This document shows, in pieces, positions 28,275 to 37,433 of a stretch of DNA of 64,000 nucleotides. Numbering within the stretch: the first letter of the stretch is position 1; every line of letters begins with the position of its first letter. A model generated the notes under the pieces. That model had not been told where the DNA came from and searched no databases. It saw only the letters and a program-made list of their open reading frames with translations. Made by a program: the position numbers and the translations under genes. Origin of the DNA: Salipiger pallidus (GTDB taxonomy: Bacteria; Pseudomonadota; Alphaproteobacteria; Rhodobacterales; Rhodobacteraceae); assembly GCF_014643635.1 (NCBI RefSeq), contig NZ_BMJV01000003.1, forward strand, positions 124,001 through 188,000, given 5' to 3'.

Positions 28275-28289
28275 GGGGGCCATGCCCCC
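28275..28289 (+). other. Hairpin between atpB and atpE
   Basis: GGGGGC-CAT-GCCCCC is a perfect 6-bp stem 10 bases after the atpB stop, in a 76-base intercistronic gap. Together with a second hairpin after atpE it may protect or define an atpE mRNA segment. Confidence 0.5.
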
Positions 28290-28341
28290 ACCCAACCGCA
28301 CACCCGTTCAAGATCACTTCCAGACGTAAGGAGATACACCC

Positions 28342-28566
28342 ATGGAAGGTCAACTCGCACACATCGGCGCAGGTCTCGCAGGTCTCGGCACCGGTCTCGC
28401 CGCTCTCGGCGTGGGCAACGTCGCAGCCAACTTCCTGTCCGGCGCGCTGCGCAACCCGTCGGCTGCTGCATCGCAGACCGCAACCCTGTTCATCGGCATC
28501 GCATTCGCCGAAGCACTGGGCATCTTCTCCTTCCTCGTTGCTCTGCTTCTGATGTTCGCCGTCTGA
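28342..28566 (+). CDS. atpE: ATP synthase Fo subunit c
   Basis: Subunit c is the proteolipid of the rotary ring. The 74-residue hairpin protein has two glycine/alanine-rich helices joined by the polar loop ALRNPSA (R37-N38-P39), and the ion-binding glutamate is E57 in FAEALG. The residue after E57 is alanine and the Na+-ligand pattern is absent, so it should be proton-coupled. A very strong AAGGAGA ribosome binding site 8 bases from the ATG fits the many copies needed per complex. Confidence 0.98.
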   Translation: MEGQLAHIGAGLAGLGTGLAALGVGNVAANFLSGALRNPSAAASQTATLFIGIAFAEALGIFSFLVALLLMFAV

Positions 28567-28593
28567 TCGACGGTCACTGACATCCTTACGCGC

Positions 28594-28622
28594 GGGCGGC
28601 ATCGTCATATGATGGGCCGCCC
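28594..28622 (+). other. Hairpin between atpE and the b' gene
   Basis: GGGCGGC at 28594-28600 pairs with GCCGCCC at 28616-28622, with partial pairing of the intervening ATC/GAT. It lies about 28 bases after the atpE stop and 32 before the b' start. Confidence 0.5.
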
Positions 28623-28654
28623 GTAACAGAGACAACGTTCCGACGGAGGACGAC

Positions 28655-29206
28655 ATGGCGACATCTCAACTCGCCGAAGATCTCGCCGGCATCTGCGTCG
28701 ATTCCCATGGCTCGGCCATCGGCATGCCGCAGCTTTGCTCGGAGTGGATCCCGAACCAGGTCTTCTGGCTCGTCATCACGCTTGTCGTGATCTTCTTCGT
28801 GCTGTCGCGCATCGCTCTGCCGCGGATCGCATCCGTCCTGGCCGAGCGTCAGGGCACGATCACGAACGACATCGCCGCCGCCGAAGAGCTCAAGCGCCAG
28901 GCGTCCGAGGCCGAAGCGGCCTATGACAAGGCGCTCGCCGACGCGCGTTCCGAGGCTCAGGGCATCGCCCAGGCCACACGGGATGAGATCAAGGCAGAGC
29001 TCGACGCGGCAACCGCCAAGGCGGACGAACAGATTGCGGCCAAGTCCGCGGAATCCGAGGCAGCCATTGCCGAGATCCGTGCGTCTTCGCTGGCCAACAT
29101 CGAAATCGTTGCCAAGGACGCTGCTGCTGCCATCGTGGCCCGCTTCGGCGGCAACGCCGATCAAGCTGCCATTTCGGCCGCAGTCGACAGCCGGATGAAA
29201 GGGTAA
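28655..29206 (+). CDS. atpX: ATP synthase Fo subunit b'
   Basis: The b' subunit forms one strand of the peripheral stalk in phototrophs and alphaproteobacteria, which have b and b' instead of a b homodimer. The 183-residue protein has a short N-terminal segment, one transmembrane helix (about residues 36-55, [20 protein letters not shown]) and a long Ala/Glu/Lys-rich coiled coil to the C-terminus. It precedes the b gene by 3 bases. GGAGG lies 5 bases before the ATG. Confidence 0.95.
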   Translation: MATSQLAEDLAGICVDSHGSAIGMPQLCSEWIPNQVFWLVITLVVIFFVLSRIALPRIASVLAERQGTITNDIAAAEELKRQASEAEAAYDKALADARSEAQGIAQATRDEIKAELDAATAKADEQIAAKSAESEAAIAEIRASSLANIEIVAKDAAAAIVARFGGNADQAAISAAVDSRMKG

Positions 29207-29209
29207 GTC

Positions 29210-29773
29210 ATGCGCAAGCTCATCGCGACCGCCGCACTTGCCGCAGGCACTGCCAGCCCCGCGCTGGCCGCTACCGGCCCGTTCTTCTCGCTGCGCAACA
29301 CTGACTTCGTGGTGCTGCTGGGCTTCCTGCTTTTCCTCGCGGTCCTTGCCTACTTCAAGGTCCCGCAGGTTCTGAACAAGCTGCTCGACAAGCGCTCGGA
29401 CGACATCCGCAGTGAACTGGACGAAGCCCGCGGTCTGCGGGAAGAAGCCCAGAAGCTGCTGGCATCCTACGAGCGCAAGCAGAAGGACGTTCAGGTTCAG
29501 GCTGAGGGCATCGTCGCAGCGGCCAAGGCCGATGCGGAGAAGGCTGCGGCTCAGGCCAAGCTTGATCTTGACGCCTCGATCAAGCGGCGCCTTGCCGCTG
29601 CCGAGGACCAGATCACTTCGGCACAGGCTTCTGCCGTCAAGGAGGTGCGTGACCGTGCCGCCGAGGTGGCCGTCGCCGCTGCCCGCGACGTGATCGCTCA
29701 GCAGACCAGTGCCGCGGACAAGAACCGCATGATCGACGAGTCGATCTCGGAGGTCGGTGCCAAGCTGCACTGA
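29210..29773 (+). CDS. atpF: ATP synthase Fo subunit b
   Basis: Subunit b pairs with b' in the peripheral stalk. The 187-residue protein begins with a signal-like stretch (MRKLIATAALAAGTASPALAA), unusual-looking but common for alphaproteobacterial b subunits. A membrane helix follows (about 30-48, DFVVLLGFLLFLAVLAYF), then a charged coiled coil with the dimerisation region LNKLLDKRSDDIRSELDEARGLREEAQ spanning about residues 55-81. It ends the operon, and a terminator lies 31 bases after the stop. Confidence 0.95.
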   Translation: MRKLIATAALAAGTASPALAATGPFFSLRNTDFVVLLGFLLFLAVLAYFKVPQVLNKLLDKRSDDIRSELDEARGLREEAQKLLASYERKQKDVQVQAEGIVAAAKADAEKAAAQAKLDLDASIKRRLAAAEDQITSAQASAVKEVRDRAAEVAVAAARDVIAQQTSAADKNRMIDESISEVGAKLH

Positions 29774-29803
29774 TCCCGGCATCGCCGACCGACAGATCTT
29801 CGC

Positions 29804-29832
29804 AAAGCCCGGCCCTTGTGGTCGGGCTTTTC
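29804..29832 (+). terminator. Terminator of the Fo operon
   Basis: AAAGCCCG (29804-29811) pairs with CGGGCTTT (29823-29830) around an 11-base loop, followed by TTCG. The position, right after atpF, supports operon termination. Confidence 0.75.
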
Positions 29833-29989
29833 GCTTCTGTGCCCGCTGAGGCATCTCGGGCACGCTGTGCGCCCGACAGGGCAAGTTCCGGTCGGCAAGT
29901 CTTTGCTTATGCCAATCCACCAGATACGGTGTGACAGCGGCGCTCACAGCGGCACATGTGGGCAGGGCGGAAGATCAGAAGGGGACACA

Positions 29990-30799
29990 GTGGCACATAT
30001 TATCGTCGTCGGGAACGAGAAGGGCGGAGCGGGCAAGTCCACCGTTTCCATGCACGTGGCCACGGCGCTGTGCCGCATGGGTCACCGGGTCGGTGCGCTG
30101 GATCTCGACCTGCGCCAGAAAACCATGGGCCGCTATTGCGACAACCGCAGCCGCTACCTTGCGTCGGAAGGGCTTGAACTCCCCGGGCCGACCTACATCG
30201 AACTGCCTCAGGTGGACGCATCCGAACTGGCTCCCGGCGAGAACGCTTATGATCATCGCTTGAGCAAGGCCATTGCCCAGCTGGAGACAACCTCGGATTT
30301 CATCCTGATTGACTGCCCCGGCTCGCACACCCGCCTGAGTCAGGTGGCGCATTCACTGGCTGATACCTTGGTGACGCCACTCAACGACAGTTTCATCGAC
30401 TTCGACCTGCTCGCCCACATAGATGGGGATGGCGAAAAGATCCTCGGGCCTTCGGTCTATTCCGAGATGGTGTGGAGTGCACGTCAACTGCGCGCCCAGG
30501 CGGGCCTCAAACCCATCGACTGGATCGTGCTGCGAAACCGCATGGGCGCCCAGCAGATGATCAACAAGATGAAAATGGAAAAAGCGCTCGAGCGCCTGTC
30601 GCGGCGGATCGGCTTCCGCATTGCGCCGGGTTTCAACGAACGGGTCATCTTCCGGGAGCTGTTTCCGAGAGGCCTCACCCTGCTCGACCTGAAGGATGTT
30701 GGCGTGAAGCAGCTCAACATCTCGAACGTGGCGGCACGTCAGGAGCTGCGTGACTTGATGACGGCGATCAACCTGCCGGGCGTTACGGTCAAGTTCTGA
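29990..30799 (+). CDS. mipZ: Cell-division positioning ATPase MipZ
   Basis: MipZ forms a bipolar gradient from ParB-bound origins and inhibits FtsZ away from midcell. The 269-residue ParA-like ATPase starts with GTG at 29990 (AAGGGG ribosome binding site). The deviant Walker A motif GNEKGGAGKSTVSMHVA is at about residues 7-23, LDLDLRQKTMGRYCDNR near 39-55, and the Walker B-like FILIDCPGSHTRL near 103-115. The absence of an N-terminal HTH and the C-terminal ELRDLMTAINLPGV support MipZ over a chromosome-partition ParA. It stands alone after the Fo operon. Confidence 0.92.
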   Translation: MAHIIVVGNEKGGAGKSTVSMHVATALCRMGHRVGALDLDLRQKTMGRYCDNRSRYLASEGLELPGPTYIELPQVDASELAPGENAYDHRLSKAIAQLETTSDFILIDCPGSHTRLSQVAHSLADTLVTPLNDSFIDFDLLAHIDGDGEKILGPSVYSEMVWSARQLRAQAGLKPIDWIVLRNRMGAQQMINKMKMEKALERLSRRIGFRIAPGFNERVIFRELFPRGLTLLDLKDVGVKQLNISNVAARQELRDLMTAINLPGVTVKF

Positions 30800-30815
30800 G
30801 GCCTGCTTCGGGGGA

Positions 30816-31361
30816 TCAGCGCAGACGCCAGGCCAGTGCCGCGGCGCCGATCCCCGAGCTCAGCAATTCGATGCCGAGCAGAATGCCTAGCACGCTTGCC
30901 GGAGCGTCAGACATGGCGATCAGGATCAGCAGGCCAAGTACTATGGAAATGACGCCGGATGTCATGAACCAACCCCAGCCTGAGTGGCCGCGTAGCTGCA
31001 TTGCGATCCAGACACGTAGAACGCCGATCAGCATGAAGAACCCAGCCACGATCAGGGTCAACGACACGATGCCGGCCATCGGGTTTGCAAGCAGCGCTAC
31101 GCCGAAGATCATCAGAGCGAGCCCAAGCAGCGCCGTCCCGACGCTGCCTGCACCGAATTCGACATCCTGAAAGGCCAGCCACAGGTGGATGATGCCGGCC
31201 AGACCGACGACTGCACCAGCAATGGCCGCAGCGGTGAGGGATGCGGCGAACGGGTTGATGAGTGCCATGATTCCGCCGACAGCCAGCAGGGCGCCGAGAA
31301 TTAGAAGCCAGCGCCAATCTGGCCGGCGGAATTCTTGTTTTTTATAAGGTTCATCGGTCAC
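30816..31361 (-). CDS. HdeD/DUF308-family membrane protein
   Basis: The 181-residue protein has six transmembrane helices in the DUF308 pattern (three repeats of short hydrophobic helix pairs), opening WRWLLILGALLAVGGIMALINPF and including VLRVWIAMQLRGHSGWGWF. E. coli HdeD, a family member, is linked to acid resistance at high cell density; a comparable role here is not established. The start is the GTG at 31361, which has an excellent AGGAGGT ribosome binding site; the upstream TTG would place that site inside the gene. Confidence 0.85.
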   Translation of the reverse strand: MTDEPYKKQEFRRPDWRWLLILGALLAVGGIMALINPFAASLTAAAIAGAVVGLAGIIHLWLAFQDVEFGAGSVGTALLGLALMIFGVALLANPMAGIVSLTLIVAGFFMLIGVLRVWIAMQLRGHSGWGWFMTSGVISIVLGLLILIAMSDAPASVLGILLGIELLSSGIGAAALAWRLR

Positions 31362-31575
31362 GTCGCACCTCCTGTGCTCTGGCAATTCAACCGGCAGGTA
31401 GAAGCTATGGTTCCATCACCTGCTGGCGAGGCCGCCATGCGGGGACTGCATGGAGCGGGCTGCCCGATGTGAGTGGGGAGGGGGTGACAAGGTCAGCCGG
31501 GTTGACCGGAAGACATGTCAGCCGCTAGAGGCGGGGATTAACTTTGGCTTAACTAAGGGGCGGCATGATCGCGAG

Positions 31576-31929
31576 ATGATCAAAGCCATCTTCTTCGCCC
31601 TGTCAGCCTGTCTTGGGACCACTGCGTGTACGTTCCCCAGCACCGGATACTACGGTGTGCCGTCCGTCGAGCGCGAGGTCGAAGGATCGCGCTTTTCCAT
31701 CCGAGTACGCGACGACGTGGCGGAGGTGATCCGCACAAGCCCTGAGTTTCCTGCCCGCTATCCCGTCATTGCGGCGCGTGCGCAGAAGGCCGTGCACCTT
31801 GAGACTGGCTGCAGCCCTGAATGGGTGACTGGCGATCCCGCGATGCTCTGGGTGGGGCTGTCGTGTGACGGGGCGGCGCCACCGAAACGCCCGAGGCGGG
31901 GCATCATCACTTGGCAGGATTTCGGGTAA
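31576..31929 (+). CDS. Hypothetical exported protein, possible lipoprotein
   Basis: The 117-residue product has a hydrophobic N-terminus ending at a cysteine (MIKAIFFALSACLGTTAC). The lipobox is imperfect (TTAC), so lipidation is uncertain. The mature part includes RFSIRVRDDVAEVIRTSPEFPARYPVI across about residues 39-65 and a pair of later cysteines (ETGCSPEW, LSCDGAA) that could form a disulfide. I do not recognise a family. It converges on a GNAT gene with 6 bases between them. Confidence 0.65.
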   Translation: MIKAIFFALSACLGTTACTFPSTGYYGVPSVEREVEGSRFSIRVRDDVAEVIRTSPEFPARYPVIAARAQKAVHLETGCSPEWVTGDPAMLWVGLSCDGAAPPKRPRRGIITWQDFG

Positions 31930-31935
31930 GCCGCG

Positions 31936-32391
31936 TCACGCCATGGGCTTTTCATAAAACAGGCTTGAGGCGTTGGGCTGGTAGCTTCCGAAGGCGTCAC
32001 GCCGGATGAACCCCTGCCGCTCATAGAGCGACACTGCCGCAGCCAGCCTGTCCCCGGTCTCGAGCCGCAGAAGTGGCAGCTGTTCGGCACGTGCGGTTTG
32101 TTCCACTTGGGCAAGAAGTCGCCGGGCGACCCCTATTCCCCGCGCTTCAGGCACGACGAACATGGATTTCACCTCGCCATAGCCGTCGCGACGTGCGAGA
32201 GCGGCGCAGCCCAGAAGCTCACCGCCGCTTTCGGCACAGAAGAAGGTGATCTCGTCCGAGCAGAGCGCCTCGAGGTCGAGCATGTGGTTCTCTTCGGGCG
32301 GAAAAAGCGCGTTCATCAGCGCATGGCTTTCGCTGAGCAAAGCCGCGGCGCGGGGGTCGCGCGGGGACACGGTGTGTATGGCAAGCGTCAT
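31936..32391 (-). CDS. GNAT-family N-acetyltransferase
   Basis: The 151-residue protein is a single-domain GNAT. The core shows ELLGCAALARRDGYGEVKSMFVVPEARGIGVARRLL (acetyl-CoA pyrophosphate loop R-G-I-G-V-A) and LRLETGDRLAAAVSLYERQGFIRRDAFG, and the end SSLFYEKPM is typical of PhnO/YedL-like small acetyltransferases. The AGGAG site supports the ATG at 32391. It is unrelated in position to the triplet at 20-22 kb. The substrate is unknown. Confidence 0.9.
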   Translation of the reverse strand: MTLAIHTVSPRDPRAAALLSESHALMNALFPPEENHMLDLEALCSDEITFFCAESGGELLGCAALARRDGYGEVKSMFVVPEARGIGVARRLLAQVEQTARAEQLPLLRLETGDRLAAAVSLYERQGFIRRDAFGSYQPNASSLFYEKPMA

Positions 32392-32580
32392 GGCGGCAGC
32401 TCCTTGCAGGTCCGATGATGAAACGCCTTCGTTACAAAACCGTCAAGACACGCTTTCGTGGTGAATATCGCAATATCTTGTGGATATGACGTCGAAAACC
32501 TCCATATCCTGACCGGGTTGATTGACCCATCTGTCTGTAAACGTCAAAATGGCGAAAAACTGGAATCAAGGCAGGTCCAC

Positions 32581-35500
32581 GTGCAGTTCTCACGCCTCCG
32601 ACTTACCGGCTTCAAGAGCTTCGTCGATCCAACCGATCTTGTCATTGCGCGGGGTCTCACCGGCGTGGTGGGCCCGAACGGCTGCGGGAAGTCCAACCTT
32701 CTCGAGGCGCTGCGCTGGGTGATGGGCGAAACCCGCGCCAAGGCGATGCGCGGCGCCGGGATGGAGGACGTCATCTTCGCCGGTGCGTCGTCCCGCCCCG
32801 CCCGCAACTTCGCCGAGGTCTGCCTGACCATCGACAACACGGACCGGCTGGCACCTGCGGGCTTCAACGATGCCGACCAGCTCGAGGTGACGCGGCGCAT
32901 CACCCGCGACGTGGGCTCGGCCTACAAGACCAACGGCAAGGACGTTCGGGCGCGCGACGTGCAGATGCTGTTCGCCGATGCCTCCACCGGCTCGACCTCG
33001 CCGGCGCTGGTGCGGCAGGGGCAGATCTCCGAGCTGATCAACGCCAAGCCCAAGGCCCGCCGCCGCATCCTCGAAGAAGCTGCCGGGATCTCGGGGCTCT
33101 ACCAGCGCCGCCATGAGGCGGAGCTGAAGCTGAAGGGCGCCGAGGCGAACCTGCTGCGGGTTGATGACGTGATCGAACAGCTTGCCGGGCAGCTGGGTCA
33201 GCTGGACCGGCAGGCCCGGCAGGCGGCCCGCTACCGCGCCATCGGCGTCGACCTGCGGCACGCCGAGGGGCTGCTGCTGTTCCGCCGCTGGCGGGATGCC
33301 GACGAGGCGCGGCTCGAGGCCGAAGCCGGCCACGGGGCCACCGTGACCGCCGCCGCCGCCGCCGAAAGCGCCGCCCGCGCCGCCGAGGCCGCTCGCGCGC
33401 AGAGAGAAGAGGCGCTGCCGCCCCTGCGCGAGGAAGAGGCCATCGCCGCCGCCGTTCTGCAGCGGCTCGGGGTGCAGCGGGATGCGCTGACCGAACAGGA
33501 AAGCCGCGCCGCCCAGACCATTGCCGCGCTCACCCACCGCATCGAGCAGATGGCCCGTGACATGGAGCGCGAAGCCAGCCTCAACCACGACGCTGGCGAG
33601 AGCATCGCCCAGCTTGAGCGCGAAAGAGAACGGCTCGCCGCCGCTGTCGACGGCCACGATGACCGTCTTGAGGAAGCGTCAGAGGCTGCCGCCGAGGCCG
33701 CGACGGTGCTGGCCAAGCGCGAGGCGGATCTGGCGCAGTACACCGAGGACATGGCGCGCCTTGCCGCCCGCCACCAATCGGCGCACCGCTACCTGTCGGA
33801 CAGCCGCCGGACGCTGGAAAAGCACGAGGCTGAATCCGCCAGTGCCCGCGAGGCGGTGGTCGCCGCCAAGGCGACCCTCGAAGGGGCGTCGGGTGCCATG
33901 GAAGAGGCCGAAGCGCGCCACGATGAAGCCGAGGCTATGGCCGAGCGCGCCGAGCAGCTGCTGATCGACGCAGACGCAGCCCGCACCGAGGTGCAGTCCC
34001 GCGAAGCCGAGGCCCGTGCCGAACGCTCCGAGGCCGAGGGCGAGTTCAACGCCCTGCGTGCCGAGGTCACCGCCCTTGCTCGGCTCGTGGAACGCGACAC
34101 TGCCGAAGGCGGCCAGATCCTCGACCGGCTTCAGGTGGAGCAGGGCTTTGAAAAGGCGCTTGGCGCTGCGCTTGCCGACGATCTGCGCGCGCCCGAGGTG
34201 GAGGCCGACGGCCCCACCGGCTGGACCGTGCAGCCGAAGTATGACACCGACCAGCCCCTGCCCGCAGGGGTCACTGCGCTGACGCATCACGTATCGGTGC
34301 CCGAGGTGCTTGAGCGGCGCATGGGTCAGATCGGCCTCGTGGAGGCGGACGACGGCCCCCGCCTGCAGGCGCAGCTGGCGCCGGGCCAGCGGCTGGTGAG
34401 CCTCGAGGGCGACCTGTGGCGCTGGGACGGCTACCGCGCCTGGGCCGAGGATGCGCCCTCTGCCGCCGCGCTGCGGCTGGAACAGCTCAACAAGCTCGAG
34501 ACGCTCAAGCAGGAGATGGCCGAGGTCACCGCCCGCGTGGACGGCATGCGGGCGGCGCACGAGGCGCTTGTCACCCGGCTGGCCGAGCTGACCGAAGCGG
34601 ACAAGTCCGCCCGCGAGGCCCGGCGCGAGGCCGACCAGAAGCTCAACGACGCCACCCGCGCCATGAACCGCGCCGAGGCGGACCGCAACATGGCCGAGGG
34701 AAAACTGGAAACCCTTGCCGTGACCGTGACCCGCCACGAGGACGAGGCCACGCTTGCCCGCAAGCAGGTGCTCGAGGCCGAGCGCGCGGTGGAGGAGCTG
34801 GGCGATCTCGAGACCGCCCGCGCGGTGGTCGAAGACATCAAGCTGACGGTTGAAGCCTCGCGCATGACGATGATGGCCCGCCGGTCGGCCCATGACGAGC
34901 TGCGCCGCGAGGGCGAGGCCCGCAAGGGCCGCATCCAGCAGGTGGCAAAGGATCTTGCCGGCTGGCGCAATCGCCTCGACACCGCCGAGAAGCGCGGTAG
35001 CGAGCTGGCCGAGCGCAAGCAGGCGACCGAGGATGAACTCTACGAGGCCGCGCAGGTCCCCGAGGAGCTGCGCGAGAAACGTGCCGAGCTGGGTGAGGCC
35101 ATCGCCGTGGCCGAGGCCCGCAAGGGCGCGGCGTCGGAAGCGCTCTGGCGGGCCGAAGAGGATCTGCGCACCACCATCGCCGCCGAGCGGGACGCGGAAC
35201 GCAGCGCCTCGGAAGCGCGCGAGACCCGCGCCCGTGCCGAGACCCGCGTGGAGGCCGCCCGCGAGACCGTTGCCGCCGCCACCGCCCGCATCCTCGAAGA
35301 GCAGGAGACCACCCCCGAGGCGCTGCTGGAACGGCTGGGCGTCGAAGCGTCCGAGATGCACCCCAGCGCCGAGCTCGAAGCGGAGGTGAACCGCCTCAAG
35401 CGCCAGCGCGACGCCCTCGGTGCCGTCAACCTGCGCGCTGAGGAGGACGCCGCCGAGGTCCGGCAGGAGCATGATGCGCTGGTGGCCGAGAAAACCGACC

Positions 35501-36036
35501 TCGAGGCGGCCATCGGCACCCTGCGCGCTGGCATCGCCTCCCTGAACAAGGAAGGCCGCGAGCGGCTTCTGACCGCGTTCGAGCAGGTGAACAGCAACTT
35601 CAGCATGCTGTTCAAGCACCTCTTCAACGGCGGCGAGGCGAACCTCGTGATGGTGGAATCCGATGACCCGCTCGAGGCGGGGCTCGAGATCATGTGCCAG
35701 CCGCCGGGCAAGAAGCTGTCGACCCTGTCGCTGCTGTCGGGCGGCGAACAGACCCTGACCGCGCTGGCGCTGATCTTTGCGGTGTTCCTGGCCAACCCCG
35801 CGCCGATCTGCGTGCTGGACGAGGTGGACGCGCCGCTGGACGATGCCAACGTGACGCGCTTCTGCGATTTGCTGGACGAGATGTGCCGCCGTACCGACAC
35901 GCGGTTCCTCATCATCACCCACCACGCGGTCACCATGTCCCGCATGGACCGCCTGTTCGGCGTGACCATGCAGGAACAGGGGGTGTCGCAGCTGGTGTCC
36001 GTGGATCTCAAGAAGGCCGAGAAGCTGGTCGCCTGA
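32581..36036 (+). CDS. smc: Chromosome segregation protein SMC
   Basis: SMC is the core of bacterial condensin. The 1151-residue protein starts with GTG at 32581 (VQFSRLRLTGFKSFVDPT). Walker A is GPNGCGKSN near residues 33-41. Two long coiled coils rich in Ala/Glu/Arg flank a hinge at about residues 515-625 (from QGFEKALGAALADDL to LWRWDGYRAW). The C-terminal head carries the signature LSLLSGGEQTLTALAL and Walker B ICVLDEVDAPLDDANV. ScpA and ScpB are not encoded nearby. The gene is monocistronic, with a terminator after it. Confidence 0.98.
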   Translation: MQFSRLRLTGFKSFVDPTDLVIARGLTGVVGPNGCGKSNLLEALRWVMGETRAKAMRGAGMEDVIFAGASSRPARNFAEVCLTIDNTDRLAPAGFNDADQLEVTRRITRDVGSAYKTNGKDVRARDVQMLFADASTGSTSPALVRQGQISELINAKPKARRRILEEAAGISGLYQRRHEAELKLKGAEANLLRVDDVIEQLAGQLGQLDRQARQAARYRAIGVDLRHAEGLLLFRRWRDADEARLEAEAGHGATVTAAAAAESAARAAEAARAQREEALPPLREEEAIAAAVLQRLGVQRDALTEQESRAAQTIAALTHRIEQMARDMEREASLNHDAGESIAQLERERERLAAAVDGHDDRLEEASEAAAEAATVLAKREADLAQYTEDMARLAARHQSAHRYLSDSRRTLEKHEAESASAREAVVAAKATLEGASGAMEEAEARHDEAEAMAERAEQLLIDADAARTEVQSREAEARAERSEAEGEFNALRAEVTALARLVERDTAEGGQILDRLQVEQGFEKALGAALADDLRAPEVEADGPTGWTVQPKYDTDQPLPAGVTALTHHVSVPEVLERRMGQIGLVEADDGPRLQAQLAPGQRLVSLEGDLWRWDGYRAWAEDAPSAAALRLEQLNKLETLKQEMAEVTARVDGMRAAHEALVTRLAELTEADKSAREARREADQKLNDATRAMNRAEADRNMAEGKLETLAVTVTRHEDEATLARKQVLEAERAVEELGDLETARAVVEDIKLTVEASRMTMMARRSAHDELRREGEARKGRIQQVAKDLAGWRNRLDTAEKRGSELAERKQATEDELYEAAQVPEELREKRAELGEAIAVAEARKGAASEALWRAEEDLRTTIAAERDAERSASEARETRARAETRVEAARETVAAATARILEEQETTPEALLERLGVEASEMHPSAELEAEVNRLKRQRDALGAVNLRAEEDAAEVRQEHDALVAEKTDLEAAIGTLRAGIASLNKEGRERLLTAFEQVNSNFSMLFKHLFNGGEANLVMVESDDPLEAGLEIMCQPPGKKLSTLSLLSGGEQTLTALALIFAVFLANPAPICVLDEVDAPLDDANVTRFCDLLDEMCRRTDTRFLIITHHAVTMSRMDRLFGVTMQEQGVSQLVSVDLKKAEKLVA

Positions 36037-36062
36037 GGCGATCTTGGCTCAGGCTGAATAGA

Positions 36063-36097
36063 GGGCGGTGGTCTGGTTCAGGCCACCGCCCGTTTTA
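36063..36097 (+). terminator. Terminator after smc
   Basis: GGGCGGTGG (36063-36071) pairs with CCACCGCCC (36083-36091) around an 11-base loop, followed by GTTTTAC. It overlaps the 3' end of the convergent MFS gene. Confidence 0.8.
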
Positions 36098-37310
36098 CGG
36101 CAGAGGTGAACACGGTCTCGTTTCCCGGCGTGGGATGGCGGGGGATCATCAGCGCGAGGCCCAGAGAGGTCAGCGCCATGCAGGCCGCCAGCGCGAACAC
36201 CGCCCCCGGCGAGACCAGCCACAGGTAGCCAAGCGCGAATGGCAGGATCACCGCGGCGATGTGGTTGATGGTGAAGGCCACCGCGGCCGTGGGGGCGATG
36301 TCCTCGGGCGACGCGATCTTCTGGAAATAGGTCTTCAGCGCCAGTGCGAGGCCGAAGAAGATGTGGTCGATCACGTAAAGCACAGCGGCCAGCAGCACGC
36401 CCCAGCCGAACCAGTAGAGCCCGCCGTAAGCAAGGAACACCAGCGTCAGTCCGACATATTCGACGATCAGCACCCGGCGTTCGCCGAACAGGTGCACTGC
36501 CTTGCCCAAGAGTGGCGCGCAGATCATGTTGGCGATCAGGTTGACGAGGAACAGTGCGGTGATCTCGTGAACCTCGAAGCCGAAGCGTTCCACCATCATG
36601 AAGCCGGCGAAGACGACGAAGATCTGCCGCCGTGCCCCCGACATGAACTGAAGCGCGTAATAGAGCCAGTAGCGCCGCCGCAGCACAAAGCTCTTGAGCT
36701 GCGGGGTGGGGCTTTCGAACTGCGGGAAGGCGATGGCGCAATAGCCCACGATCAGCAGCGTCAGCCCGCCCGAGGCCATGTAAACCGTGTTGTAGGACAG
36801 ATCGAGCGCCTCCCACGTGAGCACGATGAGCCCGTAAGAGATCAGCGTTGCCCCGCTTCCGGCGGCCAGAAGCCAGCCAAGCATCTGCGGCGCGCGGTCC
36901 TTGGGAAGCCATTGCAGCTGCAGGCTCTGGTTCACGGTCTCGTAGTAGTGAAAGCCGATCGAGCTTAGCATGGTGACGATGAGAATCCCCGCCATGTTCG
37001 GGAACAGCGCGGTGATCGCCGTGGCCGCCCCCAGCAGCGCCAGCGCCGACAGGGCCAGCACCTGCTCGCGCATCACCATCAGCACGAGGATCACCCCGAT
37101 GGCAAGAAAACCGGGGATCTCGCGCACCGTGTGCAGCCAGCCGATGTCGGACCCGTCGAACTGCGCCGCGTCGATGACGAAGTTGTTGAGCAGCGCCGAC
37201 CAAGTGGCAAAGCTCAGTGGCATGGCCACGGCCATGGCGAACAAAAGCGCGACGGGGCGGCGCCAGAGCGGCAGGGACCGGGCATCGGTAAGGGGAAGTG
37301 AGCGTGTCAT
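36078..37310 (-). CDS. Major facilitator superfamily transporter
   Basis: The protein of about 410 residues has 12 hydrophobic segments in two halves, with a short hydrophilic N-terminus (MTRSLPLTDARSLPLWRRP). Distinctive motifs are LNNFVIDAAQFDGSDIGWLHTVREIPGF in the first half (about residues 43-70) and ALQFMSGARRQIFVVFAGFMMVERFGF in the second. No substrate-specific signature was recognised. An upstream ATG at 37334 is an alternative start. It is divergent from the 37434 gene and convergent with smc. Confidence 0.85.
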   Translation of the reverse strand: MTRSLPLTDARSLPLWRRPVALLFAMAVAMPLSFATWSALLNNFVIDAAQFDGSDIGWLHTVREIPGFLAIGVILVLMVMREQVLALSALALLGAATAITALFPNMAGILIVTMLSSIGFHYYETVNQSLQLQWLPKDRAPQMLGWLLAAGSGATLISYGLIVLTWEALDLSYNTVYMASGGLTLLIVGYCAIAFPQFESPTPQLKSFVLRRRYWLYYALQFMSGARRQIFVVFAGFMMVERFGFEVHEITALFLVNLIANMICAPLLGKAVHLFGERRVLIVEYVGLTLVFLAYGGLYWFGWGVLLAAVLYVIDHIFFGLALALKTYFQKIASPEDIAPTAAVAFTINHIAAVILPFALGYLWLVSPGAVFALAACMALTSLGLALMIPRHPTPGNETVFTSAVKRAVA

Positions 37311-37433
37311 GCACACTCGATAGGGCGGTTTCATGGATTTGGCGACAGGATTCAGCCCGGTCCGGGGCCGGGGAGGCCTTCAAATCTCCTAGGCACCGCC
37401 ATAGACAGGGGCCGACCGACAGGAGGACAGGCC

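Noticed and set aside
33679-35925. Open frame of about 750 codons antisense to smc
   Set aside because: It arises from the Ala/Glu/Arg-rich coiled-coil codons read backwards. No family features are visible.
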